Origin: Anopheles merus
Taxonomy: Eukaryota; Arthropoda; Insecta; Diptera; Culicidae
Direction of reading: 5' to 3'
NCBI RefSeq assembly: GCF_017562075.2
Contig: NC_054084.1
Location: 27,170,308-27,234,307 of the forward strand
Length of the DNA stretch: 64,000 bases
The position numbers and the translations under genes are program-made. Shown in pieces: positions 26,332 to 36,552 of the stretch. Positions within the stretch are counted from its first letter, which is position 1. The number at the start of each line of letters is the position of its first letter. The notes under the pieces were generated by a model. The model was not told the origin of the DNA, searched no databases, and worked only from the letters and a program-made list of their open reading frames with translations.

Positions 26332-26382
26332 GCGACCAAAAATTTTGAGGTCTCATATATTGTCATCAAGAATTTTGTGACC
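26332..26382. repeat. Inverted 15-bp-unit repeats, left flank of the minisatellite
   Basis: TGCGACCAAAAATTTTGAGG and AAGAATTTTGTGACC are the reverse complement of the 15-bp units found to the right at 27663-27935 (for example GGTCACAAAATTCTT). The large 21-bp array therefore has inverted copies of one repeat family on its two sides. Confidence 0.65.
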
Positions 26383-27660
26383 CAAATCGCAGAGGTTTTT
26401 TCGAAAATCGCAGAAGTTTTTGCGAAAATCGCAGAAGGTTTTGCGAAAATCGCAATACTTTTTGCAAAATCGCAAAAGTTTTTGCGAAAATCGCAGAAGT
26501 TTTTTCAAAAATCGCAACAGTTTTTGCGAAAATCGCAGAGGCCTTCGCGAAAGTCGCAGAAGGTTTTTTGCGAATATCGCAGAATTTATGGCGAAAATCG
26601 CAATATTTTTTGCAAAAATCAAAGAAGTTTTTGCGAAAATCGCAGAAGTTTTTGCGAAAATCGTAGAAGTTTTTGCGGAAATCGCAGAAGTTTTTGCGGA
26701 AATCACAGAAGTTTTTGCGAAAATCGCAGAGGTTTTTGCGAAAATCGTAGAATTTTTTGCGAAAATCGCAGAAGTTTTTGCGAAAATCGCAATACTTTTT
26801 GCGAAAATCGCAGAATTTTTTGCGAAAATCGCAGAATTTTTTGCGAAAATCGCAGAAGTTTTTGCGAAAAGCGCAGAAGTTTTTGCGGAAATCACAGAAG
26901 TTTTTGCGAAAATCGCAGAGGTTTTTGCGAAAATCGTAGAAGTTTTTGCGGAAATCGCAGAAGTTTTTGCGGAAATCACAGAAGTTTTTGCGAAAGTCGC
27001 AGAGGTTTTTGCGAAAATCGCAGAAGTTTTTGCGAAAATCGCAATACTTTTTGCGAAAATCGCAATACTTTTTGCGAAAATCGCAGAGGTTTTTGCGAAA
27101 ATCGCAGAAGTTTTTGCGAAAATCGTAGAAGTTTTTGCGGAAATCGCAGAAGTTTTTGCGGAAATCACAGAAGTTTTTGCGAAAATCGCAGAGGTTTTTG
27201 CGAAAATCGTAGAATTTTTTGCGAAAATCGCAGAAGTTTTTGCGAAAATCGCAATACTTTTTGCGAAAATCGCAATACTTTTTGCGAAAATCGCAGAGGT
27301 TTTTGCGAAAATCGCAGAAGTTTTTGCGAAAATCGCAGAAGTTTTTGCGAAAATCGCAGAAGTTTTTGCGAAAATCGCAGAAGTTTTTGCGAAGATCGCA
27401 GAAGTTTTTGCGATAATCGCAAAACTTTTTGCGAAAATCGCAGAAATTTTTGCGAAAATTGCAGAAGTTTTTGCGAAAATCGCAGAAGTTTTTGCGAAAA
27501 TCGCAGAAGTTTTTGCGAAAATCGCAATACTTTTTGCTAAAATCGCAGAGGTTTTCGCGAGAATCGCAGAAGTTTTTGCGAAAGTCGCAGAAGTTTTTGC
27601 GAAAATCGCAGAAGTGTTTGTGAAAATCGCAGAAGTTTTTGCGAAAATCGCAGAAGTTGT
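26383..27660. repeat. 21-bp minisatellite, about 60 units
   Basis: Tandem copies of a 21-bp unit, close to TTTTTGCGAAAATCGCAGAAG, fill about 1.28 kb. Each unit contains the small palindrome TGCGA-AAA-TCGCA. Variant units (with GCGGAAATC, CGTAGAA or CGCAATACT) recur in the same order 462 bp apart, which is 22 units (26662 and 27124; 26746 and 27208), so the array also grew by block duplication. Because 21 is a multiple of three and the unit lacks stops in most frames, frames of over 400 codons run along both strands. I regard these as a by-product of the repeat rather than genes. Confidence 0.93.
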
Positions 27661-27662
27661 CT

Positions 27663-27935
27663 GCGATTGTCGCAAGAAGTTCTTGGTCGCAAAATTCTTG
27701 GTCGCAAACTTCTTGGTCGCCAATATCTTGGTCAAAAATGTTGGTGTCAAAATTCTTGGTCACACAATTCTTGGTCGCAAATTTCTTGGTCGCACAATTC
27801 TTGGTTGCAAACTTCTTGGTCGTAAAATTCGTGGTCGCTGAATTCTAGGTCGCACAATTCTTGGTCGCAAACTTCTTGGTCGCAAACTTCTTGGTCGCAA
27901 ACTTCTCGGTCACAAAATTCTTGGTCTTCAAATGC
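27663..27935. repeat. 15-bp tandem repeat array
   Basis: About 17 copies of a degenerate unit close to TTCTTGGTCGCAAAC directly follow the 21-bp array. A further inverted unit (TTGCGACCAAGA) lies at about 28018. Several units match inverted sequence at 26332-26382. Confidence 0.85.
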
Positions 27936-30900
27936 AAGAACAAAACAATCAAATCATTACAACTGATTGGAAGAGATGATCGATTAATCGACTTTTTGAA
28001 GCTTTTTAATTGGATAGTTGCGACCAAGACTCATAAAAATGTTAAAAATCTAATCTTTTTGGCCAAACCTTCGCTCAATTTTCCATGTCTACTGCTTGTA
28101 TACTATTATGTTTTCAACTTACAAGCGTCTCTACGTTCATTAAACTCTTTATTATCTTTTATTTTATTATTTTATCTTTTATGTACTTTTATACAATTTC
28201 ATCAATTTAAAGCCCTGCACGATAGAATGAAATGATGGAACAATGGTTAGTTTTTCCCCCATTACAATTTCTCCCATTACTTGCTAAACCAACGCACGCT
28301 GTAAAACTACACTCAAGAATCATGTTCTACGAACTGGTGCAGTCCGTTTTGCTCTGTATTCACTTTTCTGTTTTGTTCTGTGTTTTTTTTTTTCTATGTT
28401 ACACCACTACCGCAAAGCCAAAACACGCAAAATCTTCCACCATCAAATCACCTCGGTTGCACGGTACGCTGCAGCAACTTGATGGGTGTATTCCGGAGAT
28501 TTTCGTCTGGGGAAATTTATTTTTTTCGTTTATATTTTCCAAGCTTTTATCAAACGCTGTCTCACATCCGAGTTGCCCTTGCTTGAAATACCGTCACATC
28601 CGGGGTAGGTTTATTTTTTCTTTTTGTTTCGTTTTTTTTTTTTTTATCCGTCTATTTCGGATTGCCCCCCCCCCCCCCCCCACCTTCTTACAACCCTTGG
28701 AGACTAACTGTGGCACAAGATGGAAGCTGGCAAAAGAGCAAAAGCAGTGTTCTTCCATAGTTTGTCCCCCTCAGCGCTTCTGTCACGCTTCCACGACAGC
28801 GAAATCCTTCAAGGTTGCTGCCTACCCCTTAACGTAGCCTCCTGCATGGACCGTATGCTTTAACGTGCAGGCTGTGCGGTAAACCCTTCGCCAAAGAAAC
28901 GATACTCCGTCACGCGTTGAAGACCGGTATCCACACCGAAAGGACGGCTGAAACAAGATGAAACGAAAAACTTGCCCAAAAATACCCCCTGAATGCCTCC
29001 CGAGAGTGACGGAAAGGGTCCAAAAACTAAATCCTTCCGGTTGTGCGATTGGGTAGTTTTTGGAAGCGTTTGCAAAGTTTTGCTTTCGCCTTTTCTCTTC
29101 TTATTGTTGTTGTTTTTCTGACCCCCATCAACCCCCATTCCGGGTGGCAGCTTTGCTCTACCTTCTCTTGCCAGCAACTGTGCATTCAAAAACGACAAAC
29201 ACACGAGACGACCAAGTGTCCGGAAAGGAAATGAGATGGATTGGGAGTGAAAGTTTTTCCTGAAGGCAAGCCCTCGCGCAGCTGCTTTCTCCAAATGAAC
29301 GAGTTCCGATAGCAAGGAGAAGCATCAAAAAGCGCCCTGGTATGGTGTAAGGAATTTCACGCGCGTTCCGGTGTGCCTTGCTTTACGAGAGGGCTTTACG
29401 TTTGGCGCACCCAGGCCTATAGACTAAAGCGCCCAACGGACGACACATCTTTTTTCGCATTCGTCCTCTGTTTTTTTTTCTCTCGGTTCGACTCTTCAGT
29501 GCGTTGGTCTGTCGGAATTCTATAGGCAAGCGCGCGTAGACGTGGCCCGGAAACATTCCGCTCTCGAAGAAGGAAGTTGGACCAGTAAATGAAGTGATCG
29601 GATTATTAGCTTTTTCAACCAAATACTAGTCTGACCAGAACGTGGCTTCACTAGCGCCGGAGGAAATTCTTGATTTCTTCCATTTGCTGTCTTTTCCGTT
29701 CCCGATTGAACCGTGAGTAGTATTTGTGTTTGCTCGATTTTTTTGCTTCCTGATCGCATCGCGCGAAGAGCGAGAGTGAAAAAAGAGTGTGTAAGCCCCG
29801 AAGCCCATCAGACACAATTTACCAACACCATGGCTAGTTCTTCTTTCTGACAGCTTCATGCAGTTGTTTTTTGTTACTCCCTAAAAACCAACACCGCACT
29901 GTGTCACTTCATGAATGATCATCGGAAAAGTTACATGATAAGGCTTGGTTCTGAGGGTAGGTTGTATCCTTCGTTTTTTTTTTTTGGGTTTCCTCTCTTA
30001 CGCACCACTTGTTTGGAATAGCGGAAATAGCGCAAGATCTTAGACAATTCGTGCCTCCCACCACTCGATGCTGGATAAAACTTTACGCAGTACGCGAGGC
30101 AAAAGTTAGCTAGCTAGTTCGGTGGGTACATTATTCATCCCAAGCCGGCGTCGCGACGCAGTACGCGCTTGTTGTTACACGATCGAGATGATGCGCGTTT
30201 ATTAAATCGAAAAAGTTATAATAAAAGGTTATACGGTTGAATTGGGTGCTTGGTTTCAGCGCAGGCATTTACTTTCCTGCGTATTCCTTCGTATCCCGCG
30301 GTAAGGCTGACGTGCTGTTTCTTGGCGGTGAATGTTATGCATTAAGAGACATTGGATTAAAGAGTGATGTAGCGTTTTGTCACCTGAAGCGACTTCTAAT
30401 GTTGAAAACTAAAATATTCAGAAAGTTCATATTGCATTAAAGTTCAAGGTTATTGGGTTAGGTTAAGGCTGATCGACGTTGTAATGTAATGAATTAATGG
30501 CCTATCCTTAGCCTTCCTTTTCAAATAGGCTATAAGATATATTTAATTACCGAAATAATGGTACTTCAGAGCATAAATAATATTTTACAATGTAGCATGT
30601 GTCTAAACACACTTTTCTTAGTGTTTCAAATAGTAAAACTGATCCTATGCATTGTTCTGATCTGTCATAACTAAAGCAAATCCTGAAGATATACAAGCTC
30701 TATCACAACTAGGACCATTTTCATGCGATTTTTCAATAAACAGTAATCATTTATACTTTTCCTGAAACAAGAAATATAAACTGCACGCAAGAGATACAAA
30801 AGTATTACCTGAATCATTCACAAATCAACAGCCCATTGATTGAAGCATTTATGGATAAATTTATAAATTGGGCGCCTGAATGTATTTCTTTCTTTTAATT

Positions 30901-32170
30901 TTTTTTAAATGCTTCAATTATCTAAAAAAATAGCTTCAGTAAGCTAAAAGATTATCAATGAAAAACGTCACAAATGCAGTCTAGCACCTTCTATACTGAT
31001 TAGAAACACAAATACTTATTATATATATACTTATTCTACCTAACCAGCATCGAGGACTACGCACTACGTGCACAATATTACGCGGAATGAAAAACGATCC
31101 ATTTTCCACGAATGAATGAAACGGATGGACCCTTTTTAAAATACCTTTCGTTTCGGGGTTTCAACACTTAATCAATGCTTTTTACATTTCCAACAAAATA
31201 AAGCTCCAATAATAGATACTTCTAATGGCTTCTGATGCGGCTGTACTGAAACTTTCCGCTACAAACGCTAATAGCAAAGTACGTACCCATTTGCTAACTG
31301 CTCGTTACGCTTTGAAGACGCTGGGGGCTTTGGCACAGCCATAAAGAAGTGCCCGATTTTAATAAACATAGCTACTAACAATTAGTACCGCTGCTAATCC
31401 TTTTAAAATTTGAAGGCTCCATTCCGAACCGAACTCGTAAAAGAAGCCAAACTCTTCACAAACTTCACCCGTACGCTCAACGGTTGAAGGTGCAGGTAAC
31501 CGTTGCCTACCATTTGGCACTTGTTAGGGCAATTTTCCTTTTTATTCCTTCGGCTTAATAACACGGGCAAAAAAATATACACAAGCTAATCCATTTCGAT
31601 TAAACATTAATGTAAAACCTTTTTTTGCTTAGCCCCACTTCCCCACGGTCCGTTTACCTGCGACCTCCTTTAGCTTTGCTAAAAAAGGTAACAAATAAAT
31701 TGTGCCTCACTGGGCTCGTATAAACTTGGCTTGAGCCTTTTTCTCCCACCCATCGTAATTGTAATTAAATTATTTGCCCATAGGTTCGCCTCTGCGTTGC
31801 GCTCCAACTTCTACTACCTTCTCACGCGGTCTTCCTGCACACTGGTTGGGGTTGGGAACGAGGCGGAGTTGAAAGAGCGAGCACAAAACAACGCAATCCC
31901 CCACACCGGCTGACCTGCGCACCTGGGTCAGCCCGTACGGGTATGATAATTTTCAATTATATAGCTAACCCTTAAAATCTTTTAACCGTAAGTCATCATC
32001 CTAAGTGACGCTGCAATAAAACTGATCACCTTCCGAAACCGTACCGATACCTTGACTAAACCGGAACCCCGGCTAGGTGGATGTGAAGGTGGAAAAGAAT
32101 GGGTATATCCTCCGAACCACTGACCATTACAAAAACGCTCGCTCGCCCACTTCCGCAAAGATCTTATCAG
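27936..32170. other. Noncoding, no recognised gene
   Basis: AT-rich to 28.2 kb, GC-balanced to about 30.4 kb, then AT-rich again to 31.7 kb. A 201-codon plus-strand frame at 28232-28837 runs through a T-tract and a C17 run and is not credible. I see no gene. Confidence 0.45.
28665..28681. repeat. C17 homopolymer
   Basis: An uninterrupted run of 17 C. Confidence 0.9.
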
Positions 32171-32674
32171 CTATGCATTGGATTGCGAAATTGGATCGGT
32201 GGACGCTGTTGGAGCAACGTTCTGTTCCCTGTCCCGGTGAACCAATTCGTACCGTGCGATGAGTCGCATCCGAGTAGGCCGCCGTGAAATGGGGCCCAAA
32301 ATTATGCACAAAAGCAGTAGCGAAACGAACCGTCCGATGGGCATCAGTGAAATGCCCAAAGTAAGCACAACGCTGCACAATGCGCCGAAAAAAGCTTGTT
32401 TGGTAATCTGTGCCCCCTCCGGACCGTTGCTACGAGGACCGCATAAACCAGATCGCTCAGAGATTTCAGATCGTTTGGCCCTCGTCAGTCCTTAAATGCC
32501 TTCAGAAAGTTGTGCAAAACGAACGAAGGAATGAAGGCAAATCGTTGCTGCGGGGTGGGAAAAAAACCTGCAAATCATTTCCACACACACACACACACAC
32601 TCAGAACCCCTCACTTTGCCGACAGTGACCGACAGTGAAATGCCAAAGCAAATGAGAAAAGTTGCATATCTCAT
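32171..32674 (-). pseudogene. Possible decayed membrane-protein gene, two exons
   Basis: On the minus strand an ATG at 32674 opens 20 hydrophobic codons (MRYATFLICFGISLSVTVGK) and ends at a GTGAGG donor. An intron of about 67 bp ends in TTTTTTTCCCACCCCGCAG. The next exon (from 32547) continues in phase with QRFAFIPSFVLHNFLKAFKD. It then meets an in-frame TGA and, at a G5 run near 32413, shifts frame into a hydrophobic stretch (ALCSVVLTLGISLMPIG, VSLLLLCIILGPISRR) that ends in TAG at 32171. One stop and one frameshift suggest a pseudogene. Chance assembly of open frames is the main alternative. No family is recognised. Confidence 0.22.
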
Positions 32675-32991
32675 GATAAACGTATAATCTGTTCCATCTC
32701 ACCGTTCCGAATGGCGGGGGACGCACCCCTGCCATATCAGGTCGAGAAGTGACGCGGTGACGATGCAGCATCAGTCGAGGTAGAATCAGAACCTGACCTA
32801 CTCACTTCCAGGAGCAGTGTAGGGGGAGGTTGAGAGGGCTTAATTTTTCACCGATCACTCAGATTAAGCTTTTGCACTTCGTTCTCCACTCCTATTTCGT
32901 TCTACCGTCGTTTCCATCAGTTCCACCATTTTTCGCTGTGTTTCGCAACTTGACTTTGACTGGGTAAAAGTTGCTTTATTTGTTCCTCTAG

Positions 32992-32992
32992 C

Positions 32993-33049
<57 letters not shown>
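32992..33049. repeat. (CT)n microsatellite
   Basis: About 58 bp of CT dinucleotides with one interruption. Confidence 0.93.
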
Positions 33050-33054
<5 letters not shown>

Positions 33055-35761
33055 CAGCCTCACAATGCACTTTTGCTTGTTTTCACACACTCCTTCGCTC
33101 GGATGCGAAAGACAGAGAGGTAGAGAGTAGAGAAACTTTAGAGCATAATTTTGACACGTAATTTTTCATTTTTAATACGATTTTTATTGAACCCAACTCA
33201 AACTGAAGCAACTCTTCGTCTCTTTGCCACCAGTCAGAAGTGATAAGCGCAAAACTGATGGCACCGTAAGAGGAAAAAACGACATAAAAAAAACTCGCCC
33301 GATCGCTGGAAACTCAGTGGGTGAGATGCAGAAACAAATGCGCTGCAAAGCAGCAGAACACACAAAAAAAAACAAGCTCAAAAGATGAAAACTCATAATT
33401 TGATGCTTCTCTACCAGACGCCGTAAGTAAATGAGATGTGCGCTGGTATTTAAAGAACGGGATGGAGTTTTAAGCAAACGTGGAACAAAAAAAAAGGCAT
33501 ACTCATAACCTCTGCCCGGCGATTCAGTTTTTTGGATGGTTGCACCCGCGCTGGAGGAGACGGCAACCGACAGAGGAACGTACGGAGCCGTAAAGAAGAA
33601 TGCGACTATCGTCAAATCGTTACACTCGAGGATGAGCTGAGCTTTTGTGTGCCTTTTTTTGCATTTACTTCTTATTCTAGGTCACACTGAGAGAGAGGGG
33701 GAGAGAGGTAGCGAGGGCTGTGTCTGGTTGGTAATTCATCGCTAAATCCTCTAGAAATCCGGATATTTCACTTCCGAAGAGTAAACATTTCCCTCACAGA
33801 ACAGCGAGCGAAAGGATTACGGGCAGCGACATTTTACGGAAGACGAGCTAAATTCTGTGAGCTATGTTTTTTATTGTCTAGTTTCCCGTTTTCTGTTTGA
33901 GCTAACAGACGTTGTTTTTATCATGTTTTTTCCGACTTTTTTCCCTTCTTTGGGGAATTAATTAAACTATAAAATGGTTTACCACAATATTCTCGCACAG
34001 TGCTGAGGCAAGTTTAATTTATTTTTGTCCAACTTAGCTATGGCATACAATAATCTTTAATCGTTTGGAGACACCACATTGCTTGGAATTACGGACACTT
34101 ACATACCCCTGCATAACTCATTTAACTGAAACAAACATATAAATTTTTTGATATAAAACAAATGCTTCCAATAACTTTACTCGAAATATTATAAAACCTC
34201 ATGAAATTGCAACAATATTTTGATTCATTTATTCCGGACAGCTACGAGCTCATGTTTCAAATTAGGAACATTTTGACACAAACAGCCTCAAAATGACATA
34301 TAACATAACATAACATATTTAACTATCAACACGTCAGAATCTCCTAGGGGTTAGACACTTGTTTAATTGATTGGATTTCACTTTGTAAATAAAGAAATTC
34401 AATTGAAACAAGCTTAATCTTCGAAGTCTGAAGCTGTCCGTAATTTTTATCCTAACAGTAATTCTAGTTTCAATATATTATGTCTTAAGAGGTGCCTTAT
34501 TTTAGAGGCTTAGATATCATTTGGAGGGGAAAGCGACCAAAATTCTTCGTATTATGTAGCTTAATACTTCACAGCAAGCTGTTAACAAGTTCAAACAATA
34601 GAGAAGGAATTTTATTGCATGCAATTGTACTGTTTGTTTATTTATAAAATGATAGTTTCTTTAAACGACATGTTTAAAGGCAGCTGTGTCAGTGAATAGT
34701 TAAGCATACTGCTATTCCAGTGAAATGTACGAATTTAATATTATCCACAGATTTGCACCTTCTAGGTGGACCGCTTCCCCCCGCTTATTCCAGTTCATAT
34801 TTTTCATTTTACAAACTTTATTATTATTAAAACTTTATCATTGTGCTACCAACAAGCACTACATAAGCACTAAATCTGCCCGAACGTCATTAGTGCTTGC
34901 TTCTAATTTTATTACCTTCCGCTTCCGTTATCTGATTAATGTGATTATCTGCTGCTGCCATGTAATTCAATGCAAAACTGTAGAAATGAATGTAGCACGC
35001 CCAGGCACGTAATTTTTAAAAGCACACATCATTTCTAAAGCACTGCACGCATGTCAGAATTTAAAAAAAAAAACCGGCAAAAACAACAATTTCTCAAACT
35101 CCCCGCCACTCTGCCAGGTGCATGACGGCATAACGTTAACAACGGACCACACCGGAAATGCTTCCTAGCAACGCGAACCCTCTAAGCGCGGTGCAATAAC
35201 TAAAGGACGAAGCGTTTCCGCAGTCCACAATCTGTAGCGAATGTAATAAAAACTCTTTCCTTGCAGCGTTGGTCAACCGGTATTTGCAGCATGTGAGCGC
35301 GTGTGCGCCTGTAAACGGATGGTTTTCGTCGTCGTCGTCGTCGTCATCATCAACGTACGTTCGTTAGCAACCAGGCATGGTGCATCTAATCTCGCTGGAT
35401 TGCAGGCGCCCAGGTTCGGGGTACGATAAAGTTTAAACAATCAACTTCCACCGGCCCCTACACACACACACTCACAGACATAAAAAACGTACACCCTGAC
35501 CCATGTGATGAGCTATGGCTGGGCACGGGGTTGACAGTTGGCGACAGCAAACGGTGGAGCAGCAGCACTTCCAACGCAATGGGTAAAATATTTATAATGC
35601 ATGTATCGTCTGGATGTTCGGCCATTCAGGGCCAAAGTTTTGTTTGCTAAAGTTGTGTTGTGCTGGAGACGATGGAGAGCCGTTGGTATGCGAGTTGCTA
35701 GCGCCCGAGCCAGCATCAAACCGGAAGGAGTAATGGTGAAATTTTATTTAAACTAGCATCG

Positions 35762-35762
<1 letters not shown>

Positions 35763-35797
<35 letters not shown>
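35763..35797. repeat. (AC)n microsatellite, about 17 units
   Basis: The longest uninterrupted AC tract in the window. It is a good candidate length-polymorphism marker. Confidence 0.95.
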
Positions 35798-35798
<1 letters not shown>

Positions 35799-36275
35799 CA
35801 ACTATGGGTGTGTATTATTTTAACTACACCTACCAACTACCGTGGCGTATTATTGGCTGGCCGTATCTATGGCAGTAATTGTCGAATACCGTCACTTCGA
35901 AACCGAACCATGGGTTGTCACTGTTCAAGCCATTTAGGGGGAGAGTAAATGGAAGCTTTATTTAACGATGCAGTTTGTTTGATTTTACATGCAGCTTGCG
36001 CTCGGGAGATCACTTCAGGGGCGCTATAAATAGTTGACTACAACATTAGCTGCCCTTTTGATTTGCTTCTAAGAAGCTTATTTGGCTAACCAATACATGT
36101 TTTAGCCTTTTATCTCTTAAAAAAATGAAGATTGAATTAACAAACGCCATCGAATATTTGAATACCTTGAATTATTCCAAAAATGTATTATTTACCCGCG
36201 AACTTTTAGCAAATTTCGGGCAATGAATGATTACGAGCAACTGAGCAGTTCGACATCGAATGCCTCTCGAAAGCA

Positions 36276-36552
36276 CTACACCACTGGCTTGATGTAGTAG
36301 TTGAAAATCGTCTCGAAATCGTCCACCGCATTGACGCGATTCCCGATGCCGCTTGGACCACCCCAACTGACCACTAAAATATGGCTTCTCTGCAGTGTTT
36401 TCTGCAGCGAGTTTTTTAAGCTCTAAACCATGAGTAGTACTGGCAGCACAACACTCATAAAGCAAGCGCAAGCTGCGGTGCTTGCGCAAACCGACACCAT
36501 CCAGGTAAAGGTTCGTCGCATAAAGCTCACAACTTTTAATCTTGCTCCCATG
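36276..36552 (-). pseudogene. Possible frameshifted coding remnant, unknown protein
   Basis: Two high-quality minus-strand frames abut at an A6 run (T6 on the plus strand, 36412-36417). The upstream frame contains CELYATNLYLDGVGLRKHRS. The downstream frame contains SHILVVSWGGPSGIGNRVNA, then DDFETIFNYYIKPVV and a TAG at 36278-36276. Removing one A would join them. The last 23 codons are about 80% GC at third positions, as in the real genes here. A TTTAG acceptor could open the region at 36552. It could be a pseudogene, an assembly error in a functional exon, or chance. I do not recognise the family. Confidence 0.3.

Larger units (their letters stand above)
32675..36275. other. Noncoding, no recognised gene
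   Basis: Contains a long CT tract, GC-balanced DNA to 33.8 kb, an AT-rich block at 33.8-35.1 kb, a GTC tract near 35327 and the longest CA tract of the window. I see no gene. Confidence 0.45.

Noticed and set aside
26320..27841. Open frames of 406-473 codons as genes
   Set aside because: They are explained by a stop-free 21-bp repeat. They exist in most frames on both strands and have no independent coding evidence.
26383..27935. CRISPR-like array
   Set aside because: The repeats are contiguous with no unique spacers, no cas genes are present, and the DNA is eukaryotic.
28232..28837. 201-codon plus-strand frame
   Set aside because: It crosses a long T tract and a C17 run that produce Phe and Pro strings. 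It is not credible as a protein.
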